A DNA stretch of 64,000 nt from Bradyrhizobium sp. 138 (GCF_023074075.1 NZ_JADPKT010000087.1:62001-126000), one strand, 5' to 3'. Shown: positions 25,365 to 36,101, numbered from the stretch's first letter. Made by a program: numbers and translations. The notes: generated by a model from the sequence alone, not told the origin.

Positions 25365-25771
25365 CTTGCGACCTGTACGTTCGATCCCGCCCGCGGCGAT
25401 CTCCGCGGACGTCGGACCTAGCAACTCTCGATAAATCGCAAGTGATTGCCTTGAGCTTAATTCGCGGAAAATTTACGCAAAATTCTTCGCGATCGAGGAT
25501 GTCGTAAATTTTCGATTGACGCCGGCGCCCGTGATTCTGCTGGCAGGCGCATCCACCAATTCGAAACCATGCGCGGCAAGGTGAAACCCTGTGTTCACCA
25601 TCCTCACTGAAGACGTCGCCAAATCATCTAAAAAGCCCCGCGATGTTCCGGCGTCCGGCCGCATGCCGCGGCGCCTTAGCACTCGTTTAAGGTCGCTCTG
25701 ACACGGTGGCTCAACGACAAGGAGGCGTTCCGGCGCGTCTTCTCAGACGATTGAGCCGAAGCGCGAGACCC
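25365..25771. other. Long AT-rich regulatory region between the DUF5330 and sensor-kinase genes
   Basis: About 400 bases of divergent intergenic DNA. It holds a perfect 11-base inverted repeat (GAAAATTTACG at 25467-25477 and CGTAAATTTTC at 25503-25513, 25 bases apart) and a near-match to the CtrA box at 25676-25690. No convincing gene was found. Confidence 0.6.
25676..25690 (+). promoter_or_regulatory. CtrA-like box, one mismatch (TTAG-N7-TTAA)
   Basis: TTAG, seven bases, TTAA differs from the CtrA consensus TTAA-N7-TTAA at one base. It lies about 80 bases upstream of the sensor-kinase start at 25772. CtrA is the master cell-cycle regulator of alphaproteobacteria. The match is suggestive only. 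Confidence 0.4.
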
Positions 25772-27617
<1,846 letters not shown>

Positions 27618-27625
<8 letters not shown>

Positions 27626-28322
27626 GAAGTCTGCCAAGGACGAATCCGCACCCCGCCGCCGTGGCGCCAAAGCCGCGGTTGTCGATATCGAGACCGAGCG
27701 CAATCTCGTGATGCGCGTGCTGCTGCACAGCCCCAAGGACACGCTGGCCGGCCTCGTCGCCGTCGCCGCGATCGGTGCGATCGTTGCCAATGCGCTGTTC
27801 CTCCAGACTGGCCGGCATCCTGCGCCGATGTTCGGCACGGTGATCAATCTTCCCGCGCCGTCCTCCGCGTCGCTGTCGAATCCCTTGCCGCGTCCGCGGC
27901 CCGTCGGCGCCGATACATCGCCGCTCGAGCCGCGCGCGACGGAATTCCGCGCCGAGCCCAAACCCGCCGAGCGTGCCGCCGAGAAGGCGCCCGAAAAACC
28001 CATCGAGGCGACCGCCTCGACGCGCGCGAACGATCCGATGACCAATCTGGTCAAGGCGACAACCTCGACGCCGCCGTCCGCTATGCGTCCGCCGGCCCCG
28101 ATTCCTGCGCCGCAGAGCCCGGCCGCACGGCGCATCGCTGGCGTGCAGCGCGCGCTGTCCGAATTTGGCTACGGCAATTTGAAGATTACGGGCACGATGA
28201 GCGGCGAGACTCAGTCGGCGATCCAGAAGTTCGAGCGCGAGCACAAGATGCAGGTCACCGGCCAGCTGTCCGATCGGCTGCTGCGCGAGCTCGGTGCGGC
28301 GATCGGCCATCCCGTCGAATAA
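27618..28322 (+). CDS. Membrane-anchored peptidoglycan-binding domain protein
   Basis: A 234-residue protein starting with GTG inside the last codons of the sensor-kinase gene, so it is translationally coupled. A basic N terminus (KKSAKDESAPRRRGAK) is followed by a transmembrane helix near residues 45-65 (AGLVAVAAIGAIVANALF), a long proline/alanine-rich linker, and a C-terminal PG_binding_1 domain (IAGVQRALSEFGYGNLKITG then SAIQKFEREHKMQVTGQL). It should be bitopic with the binding domain in the periplasm. Coupling to a kinase suggests a link between envelope state and signalling. Confidence 0.85.
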
Positions 28323-28379
28323 TTTCCACGCGCGCGCGACGGCTGGCGCTGACTGCGCCACTGGCCTATCGTTCGACTC

Positions 28380-28724
28380 ATGCGTTTGAAATCCAACATA
28401 TGGGTCGCCGCTTATCTGCGCCGGTGCCAGACCGAGGGCGTGTTCGGCGCGGTGCGCCGTCGCGGTGCCGAGGAGGCGGGCGCGGTGTTCGTAAAGGTGT
28501 CGCTGCTCGACGGCAATGCGATGCTCTACGTGCCGGCGCCGCAGACCTCTTACGACGATGGCCGCCCGGTCGATCGCTTTTTCGTGCCGGTCGCGCCGCA
28601 ACCCTTGCCGGAGCATACCATCGAGGAACGGCTGACCAGAGAAATCCGCTTCGATCCGGACGCCTGGATCGTCGAGACCGAAGACCGCGCCGGGCGGCAT
28701 TTTCTGGAACTGGCGAAGACGTAA
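28380..28724 (+). CDS. DUF1491 family protein
   Basis: A 114-residue soluble alphaproteobacterial protein of unknown function. Family blocks are VAAYLRRCQTEGVFGAVRRR, GAVFVKVSLLDGNAMLYVP, IEERLTREIRFDPDAWIVE and the C-terminal DRAGRHFLEL. Its start lies 57 bases after the peptidoglycan-binding gene on the same strand, so co-transcription with the kinase is possible. A palindromic repeat follows directly. Confidence 0.88.
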   Translation: MRLKSNIWVAAYLRRCQTEGVFGAVRRRGAEEAGAVFVKVSLLDGNAMLYVPAPQTSYDDGRPVDRFFVPVAPQPLPEHTIEERLTREIRFDPDAWIVETEDRAGRHFLELAKT

Positions 28725-28737
28725 CTGCTGCCTCCAC

Positions 28738-28824
28738 CGTCATTGCGAGCGCAGCGAAGCAATCCAGAATCTGTCCGCGGAGGGACTCTGGATTGCTTCG
28801 TCGCAAGAGCTCCTCGCAATGACG
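28738..28824. repeat. Palindromic intergenic repeat, CGTCATTGCGAG class
   Basis: CGTCATTGCGAGCG at the left is inverted as CTCGCAATGACG at the right. GAAGCAATCCAG is matched by CTGGATTGCTTC inside, with a short central loop CTGTCCGCGGAGGGA. It separates the convergent DUF1491 and DUF2336 genes. This is a third repeat class in the window. Confidence 0.88.
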
Positions 28825-28876
28825 AACTCGGAGAGATGCTGCGCGCTCTACGCTCAGCGTCAGCGCGCGAGCAGGA

Positions 28877-29854
28877 TCAACGCTCCGAAGATCCGTCGGT
28901 ACCGGTGCGGCGCGGTGGCATCGCGCCAGGCTGCACGCCTGGCCGCGTCTGGCTCGCGCCTGCGCGGGCGCGCTGGCGTTCGCCGTCGTGCAGCGACGAC
29001 TGGTACTTTGCGCGGGTGACGGCGAGCGTCGAGCCGCGCCAGGCCGCCAGCATCACCAGCGCCGAGCGGTCGCTGAGGCGATCGTAGAGCCGCGACAGCC
29101 GGTACACCTCGTTCACGGAATTGCCGATCTCCGGCTTGAAGAACAGCAGGATGCGCTGGAAGTTCGGGCTCGGCATGTCGAGCGCGCGCGCGACAACCGC
29201 GAGCGCTTCGCCGCCGGCATCATCGACGATCTGCGCCGCGACGCGCGAGGGCAGGATCAGGCTGTCGCCGAGCTCCAGGGTGAAGTTCTCGAAATCGCCC
29301 GCGATCGCCGCCATCTCCAGGATCTGTATCGCGCGCTTGGCGCGCACGGTCGGAATCCGGAGCGCGGCCTTCAGCGGGGTCTGCGCCAGATTGTGCAGGA
29401 TCAGCGCGCGCTCGGATGCGCTGGCGCGGAAGAACATGTCGTGGATCTCGGCGGCGTCCTTCGGCTGCATCGCCATGTTCGAGGCCATGCGCAGCTCGGC
29501 ATCCGAGGGCGTGCGGACCGGCGCGGGTGCGGGTGCCGGAGTGGGAATCTCGCGGGCGAGCGGAACCCTGCGGCCTTCCTGTGCTGCCACCAGCCCGAGC
29601 TTCTGCAGCACCGGGATCGGTGTCTGCGGATAGATCGCGAGCTTGGCCTTGATGGCCGCGCGCGTCGCATCGTCGACCTGCTCGATCAGCCGGGTTGCAA
29701 GCTCGGTAAACTGACGCTGCTCGTCGTCGCTGTGGATGCGCGTCTGGACGTAAAGGTCGGTCAGCACGCGCAACAGCGTCGGCCGAACATCGACGCCTTC
29801 GCGACGGGAGAGGGACATCAGCCCGTCGAATCCGGGAAACAGCGACTTGGTCAT
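28877..29854 (-). CDS. DUF2336 domain protein
   Basis: A 325-residue soluble, largely helical protein. The opening LMSLSRREGVDVRPTLLRVL and the central HNLAQTPLKAALRIPTVRA and FENFTLELGDSLILPSRVAA segments fit DUF2336, an alphaproteobacterial family with ARM/HEAT-like helical pairs and no known activity. The last 50 residues are arginine- and glycine-rich. A perfect CtrA box lies 55 bases upstream of the start, so cell-cycle control is likely. It is monocistronic between the repeat at 28738 and the divergent gene at 30109. Confidence 0.85.
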   Translation of the reverse strand: MTKSLFPGFDGLMSLSRREGVDVRPTLLRVLTDLYVQTRIHSDDEQRQFTELATRLIEQVDDATRAAIKAKLAIYPQTPIPVLQKLGLVAAQEGRRVPLAREIPTPAPAPAPVRTPSDAELRMASNMAMQPKDAAEIHDMFFRASASERALILHNLAQTPLKAALRIPTVRAKRAIQILEMAAIAGDFENFTLELGDSLILPSRVAAQIVDDAGGEALAVVARALDMPSPNFQRILLFFKPEIGNSVNEVYRLSRLYDRLSDRSALVMLAAWRGSTLAVTRAKYQSSLHDGERQRARAGASQTRPGVQPGAMPPRRTGTDGSSER

Positions 29855-29908
29855 GGAGAGATACGCGACCTGGAAGAGATACTCGCCGCCAGCCTACGGC
29901 AGGCTCCT

Positions 29909-29923
29909 TTAAAGGCTCGTTAA
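29909..29923 (-). promoter_or_regulatory. Perfect CtrA-type box TTAA-N7-TTAA upstream of the DUF2336 gene
   Basis: TTAA, AGGCTCG, TTAA matches the full CtrA recognition sequence at all eight fixed bases. It lies 55 bases upstream of the DUF2336 start, and about 185 bases upstream of the divergent small gene at 30109. The motif is symmetric, so it could serve either direction. Confidence 0.65.
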
Positions 29924-30108
29924 GGAAAACGAGGCGTGAAGCCGAACGCTCGTCTTGTAGCGATCTCGTGCCGCAGCGGGACGCCGCGGCCCGGTCCGTG
30001 CGGATACGGTCCGAACGCCGTGTTTACACCCCGTTAACCATGAACTGATCTTAATGAATGCATGTTGCAAGGGCGCGTCCGGTCGCGCGGCAATTGAAGA
30101 GAGCTGAC

Positions 30109-30297
30109 ATGGGGACCATCATTGAATTTCCGGCCGGTCGCCGGGTGGGCTCGTCGGGGGATGTCGCTCCGCGCGCGGACATGGGAACGATCCTGATCCT
30201 TCCCGTCATCCGTATCGAGCGCGAGGCAGATGAAACCAGCGGCGATCGCGGGCCCGAGCAGGGCACAGCGCCGGGGCGCCGTCGCCGCCGTCGCTGA
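30109..30297 (+). CDS. Small conserved protein with arginine-rich C terminus, hypothetical
   Basis: A 62-residue protein from ATG at 30109, preceded by GAAGAGAG. It contains two related hydrophobic units (MGTIIEFPAGRR and MGTILILPVIRIERE) and ends in six arginines. I recall similar short proteins with the same two-unit layout in Bradyrhizobium, which supports it being real. Function is unknown; the basic tail could contact nucleic acid. It overlaps nothing, and the lipoprotein gene begins 17 bases later. Confidence 0.6.
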   Translation: MGTIIEFPAGRRVGSSGDVAPRADMGTILILPVIRIEREADETSGDRGPEQGTAPGRRRRRR

Positions 30298-30313
30298 CAT
30301 CCGGCTTCGTGCA

Positions 30314-31075
30314 ATGCCGGACACCATCCGCCAGATCCGGCCCGTCATATCGGCCGTCCTGCTCGCACTGTTCGCTGCCACGCTCGGTGCGTGCAGCGGC
30401 GGTGATTTCGGCCGTACCCGCGCCGACATGCGCAGCGACGACATGCATCGCTGGCTGGGCGCGGAGGTCACCTCCAGCGTCGGCCTGAAGCCCTCGCAAT
30501 TCCAGCTCACCGACGAAGAGCGCCAGCTGCGCGACCTCGCCTATCCCATGATCGAGCCGCCGCTGTCGCGGCCCGCATGGAAGAGCGTGTTCGGCGACTA
30601 CAAGCCGCTGCCCTCGCCCTGGCGTCAGAAGATCGTGTTCGACCGCACCATGTACGGGCGCACGCTGATTGACGAACCGCACCGCTCGCATTCCTCGCGC
30701 TATGCGCAGTTGATCGAGGACGTGCGCAACGACATCACCCGCTTCGAGCCGTTCTTCGCCAGCGCGATCCGCGTCATCGATCTCGACAGGAAGCGCGATG
30801 CCAGCATGGCGCGCGTCTCTGCGCTTTCACCGAAGGAGAGGGACGATGCGGTCGCGCGCATGCAGGAGAACTCGCTGATCGTGCAGTGGGTGCAGCAGTG
30901 CCTGGCGCAGCGCGTCTCGTCCTACCGCTGGGCGCTGGAGCGGCTGGTGATCCAGGCCCCCGACGGCATGGCCGCCGACGCCGACCGCCTGATCGGCGAG
31001 CTCGCCGCCCAGACCGCCAACCCGCCGGTCCAGGCGCAACCGCCCTACGGCCGCGCGGTCGTCTCGAAGGGCTGA
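30314..31075 (+). CDS. Putative lipoprotein, helical, hypothetical
   Basis: A 253-residue protein starting at ATG 30314. The lipobox LGAC follows a hydrophobic segment (ISAVLLALFAATLGACSGGD), so it should be an exported lipoprotein. The mature part is charged and mostly helical, with WRQKIVFDRTMYGRTLIDE and a SLIVQWVQQCLAQRVSSYRW stretch. I do not recognise a named family. It precedes the CHAT operon by about 157 bases on the same strand; a longer in-frame start at 30230 would place 28 unrelated residues before the lipobox region and is rejected. Confidence 0.78.
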   Translation: MPDTIRQIRPVISAVLLALFAATLGACSGGDFGRTRADMRSDDMHRWLGAEVTSSVGLKPSQFQLTDEERQLRDLAYPMIEPPLSRPAWKSVFGDYKPLPSPWRQKIVFDRTMYGRTLIDEPHRSHSSRYAQLIEDVRNDITRFEPFFASAIRVIDLDRKRDASMARVSALSPKERDDAVARMQENSLIVQWVQQCLAQRVSSYRWALERLVIQAPDGMAADADRLIGELAAQTANPPVQAQPPYGRAVVSKG

Positions 31076-31232
31076 GCGGGCGGTCCCCGCCGCTCGTCGA
31101 GCCGGGCATCGCGCAGCCGTCCCAATCCTGTTGAGGTCTTCGGGAACTCCATTGAATGCCCTTGTCCTTCCGGGCCGGCGGGATAGGATTGTCTCGTTTC
31201 TTCAAAGTCATTTTACCCGAAGGTCCTTCGAG

Positions 31233-34200
31233 ATGAGCTTAGACGCCACGCGTCCGTTCAAGAGCCGTCTGGACATTACTCCCCGCCATTTGCTGGCATG
31301 TGCCATTCTGCTCGGATCCACCGGCTCCGCAGCCGCGCTGACCAAGGAGGCAGCGCTCGAGAATTGCCGAATGACGGTCGGCCGGCCGATCGTGCAGGCG
31401 TGCATGCGCGCCGGCGGAGGGCCCGCCGGCGGTGCCAATCTCGAAGCTTGCCGCGCCAAGGCCTCGCCTCAGGTCAAGGCCTGTGTGATGGCGGCGCTGA
31501 ATGCCGCCAATGGCCGCACCAATGTCGCAGTCGAAATGCCGAAAGAGGCGGCACCCAAGCTCGAGGCAGGCGCCGCGCTTCCGAAGGACTTCGTTGCGCC
31601 GCCGCGCAGCATCGCCGACATCACGGCGATCCTCGACGGCGACAAGCCCGACGAGAAGACGATCGCGGAATTGAAGTCGGACGCCGATGCCGCGCCGACC
31701 GGGAAGGAGTCCCGCCAGGATCTCGCACAGTTCTATTTCGATCGCGCTAATGCGCGCGCGCAACTCGGCCGGCTCGCCGAAGCGGTGACTGATGCCGACA
31801 AGGCCGTGGAAGTCGGCCGCGGCGCCGTCGGCCCGCATTTGCTGGGGCGGATGTTGCAGCTTCAGTCCCTGCAGCACGCTCTCGCCGGCGACCCGAAGCG
31901 CTCGCTCGAGATCATGCAAAGGCTGTTGCGCGAATCCGCCAGCATGCCAGGCGCCAAGGGGTTGCAGTTCAGTACGAATCGCGGGATCGCCGCCACCCTC
32001 ATCCAGATGGGCGACGTCGCACAGGCCGAAGCCTATCTCCGTCGGAGCCAAACCGCGATCCAGGAGGCCCGCACCAGCGGCCATCCCAATTGGCGGGCGG
32101 CCTATGCGAAGTTCGGCCAGAGCTGGGAAGGCGAGCTGGAGCTCGCGCGTGCCTTGATCTTCGAGGCGCGTGGACAGTTCGCCGACGCCGAGGCCGCCTA
32201 TCGCAACGCCGAGCTGCGCAAGCGCGCAAGCACCAAGGCGATCATGGAATCGGACAATCCGCCGGCGGAAACCATTCTGCTGCAGGCGATCGACGGCACC
32301 GTGTTGAACCAGGCGCGCATGAAGGCGAAGCAGGGCAGGCTCGCCGAAGCCGAGATCGACGCGCGACGCGCGCTGCTCTCGCGCCTGAAGGATACCGGCA
32401 AGTACAACTCCGTCACGCCGCGCTTCGTGATGGGGCTGGCGGGCATTCTGGTCGACCAGGGTCGTTACGAAGAGGCCGAGAAGCTCGGCCGCGTCGCCCT
32501 CGAGATCAACAAGACCGTCGGTGTGCCGGAGGATTCCCAGGCGACGGTGCAACTGCTGTCGCAGCTCGCCGGCATCCTGACGCTGCGCCGTCAGAACGCC
32601 GAAGCGAGCGAGATGTTTTCCCGGATCGACAAGGCCGTCGCCCGCTGGGAGCCGCAGCGCCGCCAGGTGTTCGAGCTCAATCCGTCCCGCATCATGTCGC
32701 TCTATGGCGCCGGTCAGTTGGATGCCGGCATTGCCGCCGCCGAGCAACTGGTGAAGAAGCAGATCGCCCGGGTCGGAGAAAATCATTTCGACGCCGCCTC
32801 GGCGCGCGGCACGCTGGCGGTCGGATTGATGCGCGCCCGGCGCGATGCCGAGGCGATCCGCGAGTTCAAGGCTGCCATTCCGGTCATGATGGCGAGCGCC
32901 AACGAAAACGCCGATGACGAGAACACCACCGTGGTGGCCGCGCGCAGCCAGCGGCTGCAAACCATCGTCGAGAGCTATCTGCTGCTACTCGGGAGGGAAG
33001 GCGCCGGCAAGGACATCGGCGAAGAGACGTTCAGCCTCGCCGATGCCGTCCGCGGCCGCTCCGTGCAGCAGGCGCTGGCGGCCTCGAGTGCGCGGGCGGC
33101 GGCAAAGGATCCGGCGCTCGCTGAGCTCGTCCGAAAGGAGCAGGACCTGACCAAGCAGGTCAACGCTCAGCTCGGCACCCTCAACAACGTGCTGGCGCTT
33201 CCGTCCACCGAGCGGGACGAGAAAGGCGTTGCACAGATTCAGGCCTCGATCGCCGCCTTGCGCGGCCAGCGCGACAAGGCGCGTCAGGAGATCAAGCAGA
33301 AGTTTCCGATCTACGCCGATCTCGTCTCGCCCAAGCCGCCGAGCGTCGCGGAGATCCGCGCGACGCTCGCCAACGACGAAGCCATGCTGTCGTTCTATTT
33401 CGGCCAGAACGGCAGCTTCGTCTGGGCCGTGCCGAAGTCGGGGCCGGTGGCGTTTGCCGCTGTCCAGGCCAAGATCGGCGACATCGAGAGCAAGATCCGC
33501 AAGCTGCGCGAAGCGCTCGAGCCGCAGGCTGCGATGATCTCGGACATTCCACCCTTCGACCTCAAGCTCGGCCATGAGCTCTACGAGCTGCTGCTCAAGC
33601 CGGTCGAGAGCGGCTGGAAGCCGGCCAAGAACCTGATCGTCGTAACCAACGGCGCGCTGGGGCTGCTGCCGCTGTCCTTGTTGCCGACGGCGCCAGCGGA
33701 GGTGGCCGTAGACGAGGATCCGCTCTTTATCGGTTACCGGAACGTGCCGTGGCTGGCGCGAACCCATGCGGTGTCGACGGTGCCGTCGGCGGCTGCACTG
33801 CGGACCCTGCGGCAATTGCCGCCTGGCAAGTCCGGCCGCGGCGACCTCATCGCCTTCGGCGATCCCTATTTCAACAGCGACCAGCAGACCGAGGCGGAAG
33901 GCGGCGGGCAGAAGATTCAGGTCGCCGACGCCAGCGGCAACATCACGCGCGGTGGGCCGCTGAAGCGGCGCAACAGTCCGAAGCTCGACGGCGTCGACAG
34001 CGCCGAGCTCGGTCTGTTGCCCCGGCTTCCCGACACGGCCGACGAGTTGAAATCGATCGCGCTGGCGTTGCAGGCGGATCCCGCGAAGGTGTTGTTTCTC
34101 GGCAAGAGCGCGACGGAGAGCGCGGTGAAGACCATGAACCTCTCCGGCTTCAAGATCCTAGCCTTTGCCACCCACGGTCTGGTTCCGGGTGAGCTGAATG

Positions 34201-34646
34201 GACTGACGCAACCGGCACTCGCCTTGTCGTCGCCGGTGGTGACGGGCGAGGGCGGCGACGGGCTCCTGACCATGGAGGAGATCCTCGGCCTCAAGCTGGA
34301 CGCGGACTGGGTCGTCCTGTCGGCCTGTAACACCGGTGCCGGCGCAGGCGCAGGGGCCGAGGCGGCATCCGGGCTCGGCCGTGCGTTCTTCTACGCCGGC
34401 ACGCGCGCCCTGCTGGTGACGAACTGGTCGGTGCATTCACAGTCGGCGCGGCAGTTGGTGACAGACTTGTTCAAGCGGCAGGCCGACGATCCGAAGCTAT
34501 CGCGCAGCGAGGCGCTGCGGCAGGCGACGATGGCCCTCGTCGATGGTCCCGGCTATCTCAACAGCGAGGGCAAGACCGAGTTTGCCTATGCGCATCCGCT
34601 GTTCTGGGCGCCTTACACCATCATCGGCGATGGCGGCTTGCGTTGA
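31233..34646 (+). CDS. Exported TPR-CHAT domain protein (caspase-like peptidase family)
   Basis: A 1137-residue protein. A signal sequence (PRHLLACAILLGSTGSAAAL) indicates export. Residues 30-120 hold three to four cysteines, then TPR-like helical repeats run to about 610 and a coiled coil follows. The C-terminal 330 residues form a CHAT domain. The catalytic dyad is visible: His981 in FATHGLVPGE and Cys1032 in VVLSACNTGAG, 51 residues apart as usual for CHAT. Related TPR-CHAT proteins act as proteases in Craspase and other defence systems, but those are cytoplasmic. It heads a tight four-gene operon. ATG at 31233 was chosen because it places the signal sequence at the N terminus. Confidence 0.88.
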   Translation: MSLDATRPFKSRLDITPRHLLACAILLGSTGSAAALTKEAALENCRMTVGRPIVQACMRAGGGPAGGANLEACRAKASPQVKACVMAALNAANGRTNVAVEMPKEAAPKLEAGAALPKDFVAPPRSIADITAILDGDKPDEKTIAELKSDADAAPTGKESRQDLAQFYFDRANARAQLGRLAEAVTDADKAVEVGRGAVGPHLLGRMLQLQSLQHALAGDPKRSLEIMQRLLRESASMPGAKGLQFSTNRGIAATLIQMGDVAQAEAYLRRSQTAIQEARTSGHPNWRAAYAKFGQSWEGELELARALIFEARGQFADAEAAYRNAELRKRASTKAIMESDNPPAETILLQAIDGTVLNQARMKAKQGRLAEAEIDARRALLSRLKDTGKYNSVTPRFVMGLAGILVDQGRYEEAEKLGRVALEINKTVGVPEDSQATVQLLSQLAGILTLRRQNAEASEMFSRIDKAVARWEPQRRQVFELNPSRIMSLYGAGQLDAGIAAAEQLVKKQIARVGENHFDAASARGTLAVGLMRARRDAEAIREFKAAIPVMMASANENADDENTTVVAARSQRLQTIVESYLLLLGREGAGKDIGEETFSLADAVRGRSVQQALAASSARAAAKDPALAELVRKEQDLTKQVNAQLGTLNNVLALPSTERDEKGVAQIQASIAALRGQRDKARQEIKQKFPIYADLVSPKPPSVAEIRATLANDEAMLSFYFGQNGSFVWAVPKSGPVAFAAVQAKIGDIESKIRKLREALEPQAAMISDIPPFDLKLGHELYELLLKPVESGWKPAKNLIVVTNGALGLLPLSLLPTAPAEVAVDEDPLFIGYRNVPWLARTHAVSTVPSAAALRTLRQLPPGKSGRGDLIAFGDPYFNSDQQTEAEGGGQKIQVADASGNITRGGPLKRRNSPKLDGVDSAELGLLPRLPDTADELKSIALALQADPAKVLFLGKSATESAVKTMNLSGFKILAFATHGLVPGELNGLTQPALALSSPVVTGEGGDGLLTMEEILGLKLDADWVVLSACNTGAGAGAGAEAASGLGRAFFYAGTRALLVTNWSVHSQSARQLVTDLFKRQADDPKLSRSEALRQATMALVDGPGYLNSEGKTEFAYAHPLFWAPYTIIGDGGLR

Positions 34647-34671
34647 CGAACCGGGGAGGGGTGCACGGAAA

Positions 34672-35115
34672 ATGAAGCGGAATGTCTTGCTGGGCCTCGT
34701 GGCTGCGGGTTTGTTATTCTCCGGATCATCGCGCGCCACGCCATTGATCACGGAGGAGGAAGCCAGGCTGCCGCCGCCGAAAGGCGCGGTTGCCGTCGAA
34801 CAGCGCGGCATCATGCGCGGCCCGAAAGTCGAGTTCATCTCGCCGGGCGACTCGGCGAGCTCACCCTTGCCGCTGGTCTTGAAATTCCAGTCCTATGGCG
34901 GGGCAAAGATCGATCCGGAATCGGTCAAGATGATCTTCCTCCGGACGCCGAATGTCGATCTGACCCCGCGCGTCAAGCCGTTCGTGAAGGCCGATGGCAT
35001 CAACATGCAGGATGCGGAGCTGCCGCCCGGAGAATACGCAGTGCGTGTCGATATCAAGGACAGTGATGGCCGTTCGGGCACGACCGTCTTCACGCTGAAG
35101 GTCGCGCCCAAGTGA
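34672..35115 (+). CDS. Small exported Ig-like fold protein, partner of the CHAT gene
   Basis: A 147-residue protein beginning 25 bases after the CHAT stop. A signal peptide is clear (NVLLGLVAAGLLFSGSSRA). The mature part has a beta-sandwich pattern with strands such as VEFISPGDSAS, VKMIFLRTPNVDLTPRVKPF and YAVRVDIKDSDGRSGTTVF; the last resembles Ig or fibronectin-like folds. No catalytic residues are evident. It may bind or regulate the exported CHAT protein. I cannot assign a named family. The downstream GTG start overlaps its last codons. Confidence 0.75.
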   Translation: MKRNVLLGLVAAGLLFSGSSRATPLITEEEARLPPPKGAVAVEQRGIMRGPKVEFISPGDSASSPLPLVLKFQSYGGAKIDPESVKMIFLRTPNVDLTPRVKPFVKADGINMQDAELPPGEYAVRVDIKDSDGRSGTTVFTLKVAPK

Positions 35116-35309
35116 CGTGTCCCTACTGCAAAGCAGGGACCGCGGAAGGAGCGCTTGTCTGCGCGTCATGCGGGCGCGACATCGCCGCTCCCGCGACGCT
35201 GATTGCGGAGCGTGATGATCTCCTGCGCAAGCGCGAGGAGCTGCGCGACGAGCTGAAACGGGCCAGAGACGAGGCCGAGGCCTTCATGAGGCGGAGGCAT
35301 TCGCGTTAG
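35112..35309 (+). CDS. Zinc-ribbon plus coiled-coil small protein
   Basis: A 65-residue protein starting with GTG at 35112, which overlaps the stop of the previous gene by four bases. Two CxxC pairs (TCPYCKAG and VCASCGRD) form a zinc ribbon, followed by a highly charged helix (ERDDLLRKREELRDELKRAR) predicted to be a coiled coil. It has no signal peptide and should be cytoplasmic. The next gene starts two bases after its stop and has a related ribbon. Confidence 0.75.
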   Translation: MTCPYCKAGTAEGALVCASCGRDIAAPATLIAERDDLLRKREELRDELKRARDEAEAFMRRRHSR

Positions 35310-35311
35310 CG

Positions 35312-36076
35312 ATGGAATGTCCGTTCTGTGCCGAGACGATCAAGGACGAAGCCATTGCGTGCAAGCACTGCTCGCGCGACCTGCGCGCGGTGCGGCCAAC
35401 CTTGCTCGAGATCGAGGAGATCGTCGCCGATCTGGACAGGCTCAGGCGTGATCTCGACCGGGTCAATGTCCGGCTCGAACGGTACAAGAATCCGCTGCGC
35501 TATTTCGCGACGCATGCGGTTCTCTACGTCGCGATACCGTCCCTTCTCCTGGTGATCGCGCACGTGCTCGTGACCATCACCTTCAACGTCTCTCCGATCC
35601 CGCTTCGGATTGCGTCCATCGCCATACCGCTGCTGTTCGGATTCGTGGCCTACCCGCTGCACCGGGTTTCGGCCTTGGCGGCCTTGGTGTTGGCGTTCTT
35701 GGCGGCGGCCATCAGCGTCCTGTCGATGCTGACGGTCACGGGAATTCACGATCACGTCCCGATCCTGCCGCAAGCCTGGATCGAATGGCGGGAAGTGTTC
35801 GAATACGGCGCCAGCATCCTGCTCGCCTTCGTCTCCGGAAATATCCTGAGCGTCGTGATCTTCCAGGTGCTGCCGCGCGTGCTGACACAGGGCGGCAAGC
35901 CGAATGCGTTCGCCTTCCGCGTGGCGCGCCTGCTGGGACAGCATGTCGGCGAGGAACAGCTGCGCCGCCGCGCCCGCTTGATCCAGGACCTCATGCAGAC
36001 CGTTGGGCCCCTCGCCGGCGTCGCCGCGACCGCCGTCGGCTCGATCTACGCGGGATTGAAGGGCTTGCTTGGATAG
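35312..36076 (+). CDS. Zinc-ribbon membrane protein
   Basis: A 254-residue protein. An N-terminal zinc ribbon (ECPFCAETIKDEAIACKHCS, two CxxC pairs) is followed by a coiled coil (EEIVADLDRLRRDLDRVNVR) and four to five transmembrane helices (for example VLYVAIPSLLLVIAHVLVTI and LAALVLAFLAAAISVLSML). The C-terminal part is soluble again, with QLRRRARLIQDLMQTVGP and a final hydrophobic segment. The ribbon-plus-helix unit resembles the preceding gene, suggesting duplication. It is the last gene of the CHAT operon and converges on the DUF1185 gene. Confidence 0.78.
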   Translation: MECPFCAETIKDEAIACKHCSRDLRAVRPTLLEIEEIVADLDRLRRDLDRVNVRLERYKNPLRYFATHAVLYVAIPSLLLVIAHVLVTITFNVSPIPLRIASIAIPLLFGFVAYPLHRVSALAALVLAFLAAAISVLSMLTVTGIHDHVPILPQAWIEWREVFEYGASILLAFVSGNILSVVIFQVLPRVLTQGGKPNAFAFRVARLLGQHVGEEQLRRRARLIQDLMQTVGPLAGVAATAVGSIYAGLKGLLG

Positions 36077-36101
36077 AAGGTCGTCAATGGCGGCGTGCGC
36101 G

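Noticed and set aside
30034..30053. TTAACC plus a downstream TTAA as a second CtrA site
   Set aside because: The two TTAA cores are 13 bases apart instead of seven, so it is at best a half-site.
31239..32960. A 573-codon minus-strand frame opposite the CHAT gene
   Set aside because: The plus-strand gene has signal sequence, repeats and catalytic motifs; this frame has none.
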